Source of the DNA: a virus
Reading direction: 5' to 3' (one strand)
DNA length: 63,903 nucleotides
IMG/VR virus record: IMGVR_UViG_3300042898_001199
Coordinates: 1-63,903 of that record
Part shown: in pieces, positions 60,680 through 63,903 of the stretch
Layout of the letters: each line of letters starts with the position of its first letter
How positions within the stretch are numbered: position 1 is the first letter of the stretch
Notes under the pieces: generated by a model
What the model was told of the DNA's origin: nothing
Database searches by the model: none
Seen by the model: only the letters and a program-made list of their open reading frames with translations
Translations under genes and position numbers: made by a program

Positions 60680-60841
60680 ATGAAAACAAAAAAATATAAA
60701 TGTCCTGAGTGTGGATATTATAACGCTCACCAGCTCGGATGCTCCAAGATCGGAGAAAAGATAAAGCTATGCGATATTGTTAAAGATTACCAGAAAGCAA
60801 AAGACTCTGGAGAGGAGTACAAACTACCTTCAAACATTTAA
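60680..60841 (+). CDS. Small zinc-ribbon protein (53 aa)
   Basis: YKCPECGYYNAHQLGCSKIG carries CxxC plus a further Cys and a later Cys in KLCDIV, a possible zinc ribbon. Divergent from the basic cluster. Not otherwise recognised. Confidence 0.6.
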   Translation: MKTKKYKCPECGYYNAHQLGCSKIGEKIKLCDIVKDYQKAKDSGEEYKLPSNI

Positions 60842-60862
60842 CAACATTGTTAATAACTTATT

Positions 60863-60894
60863 TTGCATATTGTTTTTAATATTTTGTACATTTG
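60863..60894 (+). promoter_or_regulatory. Promoter of the right-end small-gene cluster
   Basis: TTG (60863-60865), 21-nt spacer, TACATTTG (60887-60894), 18 nt before ATG 60913. Confidence 0.65.
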
Positions 60895-60912
60895 TGAAAT
60901 ATATAACACACA

Positions 60913-61185
60913 ATGCAAAAATTAAGAGTAACTAACCAGACGGTACATGATTTTACCGCCTCTTGCCACACATTATTAACCGAGCTATTGGCACTCAACA
61001 TGGAGCTAACTAACGAAGAAATTATTGAGTCGTTCACAGGATTGACTCAAGAATTAGCCTCTCGTTCAAATGAGGCTTTTGACAAAATGAGAGAAGATCC
61101 TGAGTTTCAACAAGAGTCTGTAGCGTTTTCTAATGCAATAGAAGAAATCCCACTAGATGAAGATAGTGAAGCAGTTGGTGTATGA
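60913..61185 (+). CDS. Acidic helical protein (90 aa)
   Basis: QTVHDFTASCHTLLTELLAL then ELTNEEIIESFTGLTQELAS; helical with an acidic tail. First gene after the promoter at 60863. Not recognised. Confidence 0.6.
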   Translation: MQKLRVTNQTVHDFTASCHTLLTELLALNMELTNEEIIESFTGLTQELASRSNEAFDKMREDPEFQQESVAFSNAIEEIPLDEDSEAVGV

Positions 61186-61285
61186 GCGTATGCTCCGCAA
61201 AACCTTTAGCGAGGATCTATCTGATGATTTAAAGCTAGAGGTCTTGACGTGGGTACTCTCTCAAATGAATAAGAAAGAAAAATAA
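61157..61285 (+). CDS. Small helical protein (42 aa)
   Basis: ATG 61157 overlaps the previous gene by 29 nt. Product MKIVKQLVYERMLRKTFSED then DDLKLEVLTWVLSQMNKKEK, amphipathic. Status uncertain but in frame and coupled. Confidence 0.45.
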   Translation: MKIVKQLVYERMLRKTFSEDLSDDLKLEVLTWVLSQMNKKEK

Positions 61286-61403
61286 TAGCTCCGTTGGCCA
61301 GGAGATCGTAAAACACAGTAAGCCTCTGACACAAGCTCAAGTAACTGTTCTCATCGTATAGGAGATAGGGTTAGCCTTCCCGATGTCGTTTAAAAAGGCA
61401 CAT
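61286..61403 (+). other. Non-coding leader upstream of the tRNA-like element
   Basis: No ORF. Short hairpins are possible: CTCC..GGAG, and GGG-TTAGCCTT-CCC near 61365-61380. It is part of the transcript from the 60863 promoter or of an unseen one. Confidence 0.4.
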
Positions 61404-61540
61404 AGGGGAGTGGCGGAATAAAGACGCTAAGGAGGTAAGATAGATAACACATAATAGGATTACCTAAGGTATAAGCAGGAACACCTGTTATAGCCTTTCC
61501 AGTGAGTGTTGTCGTGCAGGGTTATAACCTGTCTCCCTTG
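61404..61540 (+). ncRNA. tRNA-Leu-like fold in operon leader
   Basis: A 7-bp acceptor-like stem AGGGGAG (61404-61410) with CTCCCTT (61533-61539), one G-U. TG then GCG (61413-61415) with CGC (61425-61427) as D stem, in the sequence TGGCGGAAT..AGACGC seen in tRNA-Leu. AGGTAA (61433-61438) pairs with TTACCT (61460-61465) as an anticodon-like stem with a long 21-nt loop. An 11-bp hairpin with AACA loop (61468-61495) sits where a long variable arm would be. A T arm GCAGG..CCTGT (61516-61532) has loop GTTATAA instead of TTCRANN. The long loop and odd T-loop show it is not a working tRNA. Confidence 0.5.
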
Positions 61541-61560
61541 CAAACTTAAAACTAAAGACA

Positions 61561-61947
61561 ATGAGCAAAAGATACACAATTGAACTATCAGAAGAGCAAA
61601 TGAGATTGATCTCAGATTGCATGGATGATGTGTCTCGTTTTGCTGCTGGACAATGGCAGTTAAGAAGCACCATTGAAGAAATGTTGAGAGGCTTGCCATT
61701 TGATGAGCAGATGAAAAGACGTGATGAAGCTGAGGAATTGCTAAGACAGGCTAAAAGAGTTCTTCTCCCTGACTTTGTAGACAACGAAAGTTTTGGATAC
61801 AACAGCACCGAGTTTATTGGAAACACCTATCAAATTACCAGAACAATATTGTATCAACTTGCAAAAGACAATGACTGGGATAATGTTTACTCCTCTCCTG
61901 CCTTGGCAAGTGGAACTTTAGGGACAATTAAAATTGAGCAGATATGA
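61561..61947 (+). CDS. Conserved hypothetical phage protein (128 aa)
   Basis: Start MSKRYTIELSEEQMRLISDC with a helical body, SRFAAGQWQLRSTIEEMLRG and TRTILYQLAKDNDWDNVYSS. I recall similar proteins in many Bacteroidota phages as early unknowns. It is directly downstream of the tRNA-like leader and coupled to the next gene by ATGA. Confidence 0.7.
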   Translation: MSKRYTIELSEEQMRLISDCMDDVSRFAAGQWQLRSTIEEMLRGLPFDEQMKRRDEAEELLRQAKRVLLPDFVDNESFGYNSTEFIGNTYQITRTILYQLAKDNDWDNVYSSPALASGTLGTIKIEQI

Positions 61948-62120
61948 AAGAAACACTTGAAGAAGCTGCTGAAAACCATATGAATAAAAAACTTAAAGAA
62001 ACGGCTGAAAGATTATTCCCAAAAGAAAAATACCCTACAGAGTTTGAAATATTTAGGAAGTGTTTTATTAGTAATGCTAAATGGGTAAGAGATAAAATCA
62101 ATGGAGGTAACAATGAGTAA
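61944..62120 (+). CDS. Small modular phage protein (58 aa)
   Basis: MKETLEEAAENHMNKKLKET, then AERLFPKEKYPTEFEIFRKC and FISNAKWVRDKINGG. The end resembles the AEKxxP..F..GAkW module shared by small early proteins in Bacteroidota phages. It overlaps the next gene by 8 nt. Confidence 0.6.
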   Translation: MKETLEEAAENHMNKKLKETAERLFPKEKYPTEFEIFRKCFISNAKWVRDKINGGNNE

Positions 62121-62331
62121 CAAGAAGCAAACCTCGGTAGATGTCCTCTACGAAATACTATGGGATTGTCCAAGAGATAAGTGGGAGTGGAATGCATTAC
62201 TCAAGGAGGTAAGGGAAATACACAAGCAGGAGATGAAGGATTTGTATCTTGCTCATGTGACTAAAGTCCCTCGCCTGAGAGAAATCTTCGAGAAGCAATT
62301 TGAGGAATACTACACGAATACATTTGAGTAA
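62113..62331 (+). CDS. Small modular protein, QTxVDxL family (72 aa)
   Basis: Start ATG 62113 chosen because GGAGGT lies just before it (longer frame starts at 62101). MSNKKQTSVDVLYEILWDCP at the N-terminus and EKQFEEYYTNTFE at the C-terminus match the pattern of the protein at 63679 (KKQTAVDLLVSIL...AEQYYNETYG). Paralogs with shared ends and different middles. Confidence 0.65.
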   Translation: MSNKKQTSVDVLYEILWDCPRDKWEWNALLKEVREIHKQEMKDLYLAHVTKVPRLREIFEKQFEEYYTNTFE

Positions 62332-62333
62332 TC

Positions 62334-62555
62334 ATGACAGCAAAGGAAAAGGCGAAGGAACTAGTCGACAAGTATTGGATCTATCTTCGAGCAGGACTGC
62401 TTTACGATGAGGAGGCAAAAGACGATGCGAAGCATTGTGCAATAATAGCCGCAAAAGAAATGCTAGAGGAGATCAAGGAGCATAAGTACGATGACAGCTC
62501 CGCTATTAGAATCATATACTGGTTTAAGGTAATTAACGAAATAGAGAAAATATGA
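62334..62555 (+). CDS. Small helical protein (73 aa)
   Basis: TAKEKAKELVDKYWIYLRAG then HCAIIAAKEMLEEIKEHKYD. The KAKEL..KY and AKEMLxEI pattern is a common small early module in these phages. Coupled by ATGA to the next gene. Confidence 0.65.
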   Translation: MTAKEKAKELVDKYWIYLRAGLLYDEEAKDDAKHCAIIAAKEMLEEIKEHKYDDSSAIRIIYWFKVINEIEKI

Positions 62556-62794
62556 GCAAGGTAACAATAGAATTTGACCGGGTAGAAGAGGCAGATGAAC
62601 TCCGTACTGCCCTCGATGGGATTAAATATAAAATGCTCCTCTGGGAACTCGACCAAAAACTCCGCAGCGTGCATAAATACGGAGCCGCCATCGAAGGATC
62701 AGGAGAAGCCACTCCAGAAGAAATGGACGTATGCTACAGGTTACGAGAGTACATCCGCCAGGAACTACAGGACAGTAATCTGACAATAGAATGA
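62552..62794 (+). CDS. Hypothetical protein (80 aa)
   Basis: MSKVTIEFDRVEEADELRTA then ALDGIKYKMLLWELDQKLRS and ATPEEMDVCYRLREYIRQEL. Recurring phage protein type in which FDRxEEAxELxxALDG and a WELDQxLR helix are conserved. Function unknown. Confidence 0.7.
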   Translation: MSKVTIEFDRVEEADELRTALDGIKYKMLLWELDQKLRSVHKYGAAIEGSGEATPEEMDVCYRLREYIRQELQDSNLTIE

Positions 62795-62818
62795 TTAGCT
62801 TTTGGATATGGGCAGATT

Positions 62819-62868
62819 AATACGTATAAGTACGTATTGCAATAATTCCAAAAATGTTAATATATTTG
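62819..62868 (+). promoter_or_regulatory. Promoter with overlapping 20-nt operator dyad
   Basis: TTG (62837-62839), 21-nt spacer, TATATTTG (62861-62868). A perfect inverted repeat AATACGTA (62819-62826) / TACGTATT (62831-62838) overlaps the -33 box. A repressor bound there would block RNA polymerase. This controls the last cluster, whose final gene crosses the junction. Confidence 0.7.
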
Positions 62869-62903
62869 CAAAACACACAATAACTAAATAAAAAAATTAA
62901 TTT

Positions 62904-63290
62904 ATGAAAACAAAAAGAACGGTGTTCATCTACAACACCAAAGAAACAACAGAGCAAGAAGCAAAGTACATTGTCGACATTCTGAACTGTGATGACTCAA
63001 TGCTATGGGATGAAGCAGATCACGACGGAGTAGAAGTCTTTGAAGTACCAGTTGAATCAAATGCAAATCAAGAAACATTTGAAGAATTTTTAGAAAGAGA
63101 AGGCTACGATGAAGGTAAAACCCAAGAGATATGGGAAGACGGTGCTAGAAAAGGTGCTGAATGGCAAGAGAAAAGAATGTATAGTAAGGATGAAGTCTTA
63201 AACTTACTAATAGAGATGAATTCTTGGCCTACTATCTTTGATGGTGAAGAAGATATTACAGAGTGGTTTGAACAATTAAAAACTAAATAA
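62904..63290 (+). CDS. Modular early protein with GAxWQ and WFEQ ends (128 aa)
   Basis: Middle-to-end DGARKGAEWQEKRMYSKDEV then WPTIFDGEEDITEWFEQLKTK. This C-terminal module is found in many small Bacteroidota phage proteins. Acidic. The first gene of the operator-controlled cluster. Confidence 0.65.
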   Translation: MKTKRTVFIYNTKETTEQEAKYIVDILNCDDSMLWDEADHDGVEVFEVPVESNANQETFEEFLEREGYDEGKTQEIWEDGARKGAEWQEKRMYSKDEVLNLLIEMNSWPTIFDGEEDITEWFEQLKTK

Positions 63291-63292
63291 CT

Positions 63293-63676
63293 ATGGAAAA
63301 AGAATTTGTACCCTACGAGTTGGCTTGGGAACTTAAGCAACTTAATTTTGATGAAACTTGTTTTGGATATTATCATAACTTGGGGTCTCCCCAATTAGTA
63401 TTGTCCAAAAGGGATTTAAGAGCATATAATGGTAATAGCATTGAGTATTGTTTAGCACCATTATACCAACAAGCATTCAGATGGTTTAGAGAGAAGTATG
63501 ATTTATATGGAGAGGTAAAATTAACTTCTGTAAATCTACCCGATGAATCTGACTTTGCATGGTATGCTTATGATGCATCTGGAAATGATTGGGAAGATAA
63601 CGTATTTCAAGAGACATACGAAGAGGCTGAATTAGTTTGCCTACAAAAGCTAATAGAGATTGTTAAAACTAAATAA
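63293..63676 (+). CDS. Modular early protein (127 aa)
   Basis: MEKEFVPYELAWELKQLNFD, CFGYYHNLGSPQLVLSKRDL, LYQQAFRWFREKYDLYGEVK. This is a well-known small phage module (FVPYELALxLKELGFD..C, ..QAFxWFREKY..). Function unknown. Starts after stop-CT like its neighbours. Confidence 0.75.
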   Translation: MEKEFVPYELAWELKQLNFDETCFGYYHNLGSPQLVLSKRDLRAYNGNSIEYCLAPLYQQAFRWFREKYDLYGEVKLTSVNLPDESDFAWYAYDASGNDWEDNVFQETYEEAELVCLQKLIEIVKTK

Positions 63677-63678
63677 CT

Positions 63679-63894
63679 ATGGAAAAGAAACAAACAGCGG
63701 TTGACTTATTAGTAAGCATACTAAACAAGGAAGGTTTTGCTCCCGTATTAACTGATGAAGAGATACAAATAGCCAGGCAAATGGAGAAGGAGCAGATACT
63801 TGATTCTTACATTGAAGGTCATAGCATATATGGTGAGTCTACAAATGCCGAACAATACTACAACGAAACTTACGGAAAAACTAAAAATTTATAA
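63679..63894 (+). CDS. Modular early protein, QTAVDLL family (71 aa)
   Basis: MEKKQTAVDLLVSILNKEGF then IQIARQMEKEQILDSYIEGH and AEQYYNETYGKTKNL. Shares both ends with the protein at 62113. Family is common in Bacteroidota phages; function unknown. Confidence 0.8.
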   Translation: MEKKQTAVDLLVSILNKEGFAPVLTDEEIQIARQMEKEQILDSYIEGHSIYGESTNAEQYYNETYGKTKNL

Positions 63895-63896
63895 CT

Positions 63897-63903
63897 ATGG
63901 AAA
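63897..63903 (+). CDS. Start of the gene that continues at base 1
   Basis: ATGGAAA at 63897-63903 joins AAAGAACAATGG at 1-12 to give ATG GAA AAA AGA ACA ATG, in frame with the stop at 206. The preceding TAACT is the same as at 63288-63292 and 63674-63678. Confidence 0.8.

Noticed and set aside
61404-61540. Functional tRNA-Leu with intron
   Set aside because: T-loop GTTATAA lacks the TTCRA signature and the anticodon loop has no group I intron core motifs that I could find.
1-63903. CRISPR array, insertion sequence, integrase or attachment site
   Set aside because: No regularly spaced repeats, transposase or integrase-like protein was seen; nothing supports a temperate lifestyle.
1-63903. 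Stop-codon recoding as in some crAss-like phages
   Set aside because: Long genes are open in the standard code, and TAA, TGA and a few TAG all end genes at sensible junctions.

Overview
The window reads as the complete genome of a tailed, podovirus-like phage of a Bacteroidota (Flavobacteriia-like) host. Evidence for the host: strong promoter candidates follow the Bacteroidota pattern TTG-N19..21-TAnnTTTG, nearly all genes lack Shine-Dalgarno sites and start after A-rich leaders, several small proteins are types I recall from Bacteroidota phages, and a DUF3127-like single-strand-binding protein is present. The TerL, portal, capsid, ring and stabilisation/muzzle-type proteins and their order resemble crAss-like phages and Cellulophaga podoviruses; this is inference, as no search was run. 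The ends join in frame (ATG at 63897 reads through base 63903 into base 1 and stops at 206), so the molecule is circular or circularly permuted and was cut inside a gene.

Layout. 207-1140 is non-coding with DnaA-box-like repeats and palindromes (candidate origin/control region). 1141-2122 (minus) carries an XRE regulator and a PAPS-reductase-like protein. 2187-3339 is non-coding with three operator-like dyads, a boxA-like antitermination motif and a tRNA-like acceptor/T-arm minihelix. 3340-8514 (plus) is a tight operon of small unknown genes that contains two complete type I hammerhead ribozymes, each beginning at a stop codon. 8634-13264 (plus) adds RecT, a YqaJ exonuclease, a possible spanin pair, a GroES-like co-chaperonin and a RusA resolvase. 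13295-50182 (minus) has an HNH/NinG-like nuclease, then the morphogenesis block (listed here from its downstream end): tail fibre, lysis cassette, a 4137-residue polyvalent protein, internal virion proteins, stabilisation/muzzle protein, ring/tail proteins, capsid, scaffold, portal, TerL. 50416-52349 (minus) has a metallophosphoesterase and the SSB-like protein. 52517-58590 (plus) is the replication block: replication-initiator-like protein, primase-helicase, DnaA-domain-IV-like protein, MazG-like protein, lipoprotein, PD-(D/E)XK nuclease. 58587-60610 (minus) encodes five very basic proteins. 60680-206 (plus, through the junction) holds small genes with shared modules and a second tRNA-like leader element at 61404-61540.

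The most interesting theme is RNA processing. The left operon starts with boxA plus a tRNA-like minihelix and carries two self-cleaving ribozyme candidates in the same orientation whose cuts would release a 719-nt RNA. A right-end small-gene operon also starts behind a tRNA-like fold. Together these suggest that the phage cuts its polycistronic mRNAs with cis-acting RNA structures.
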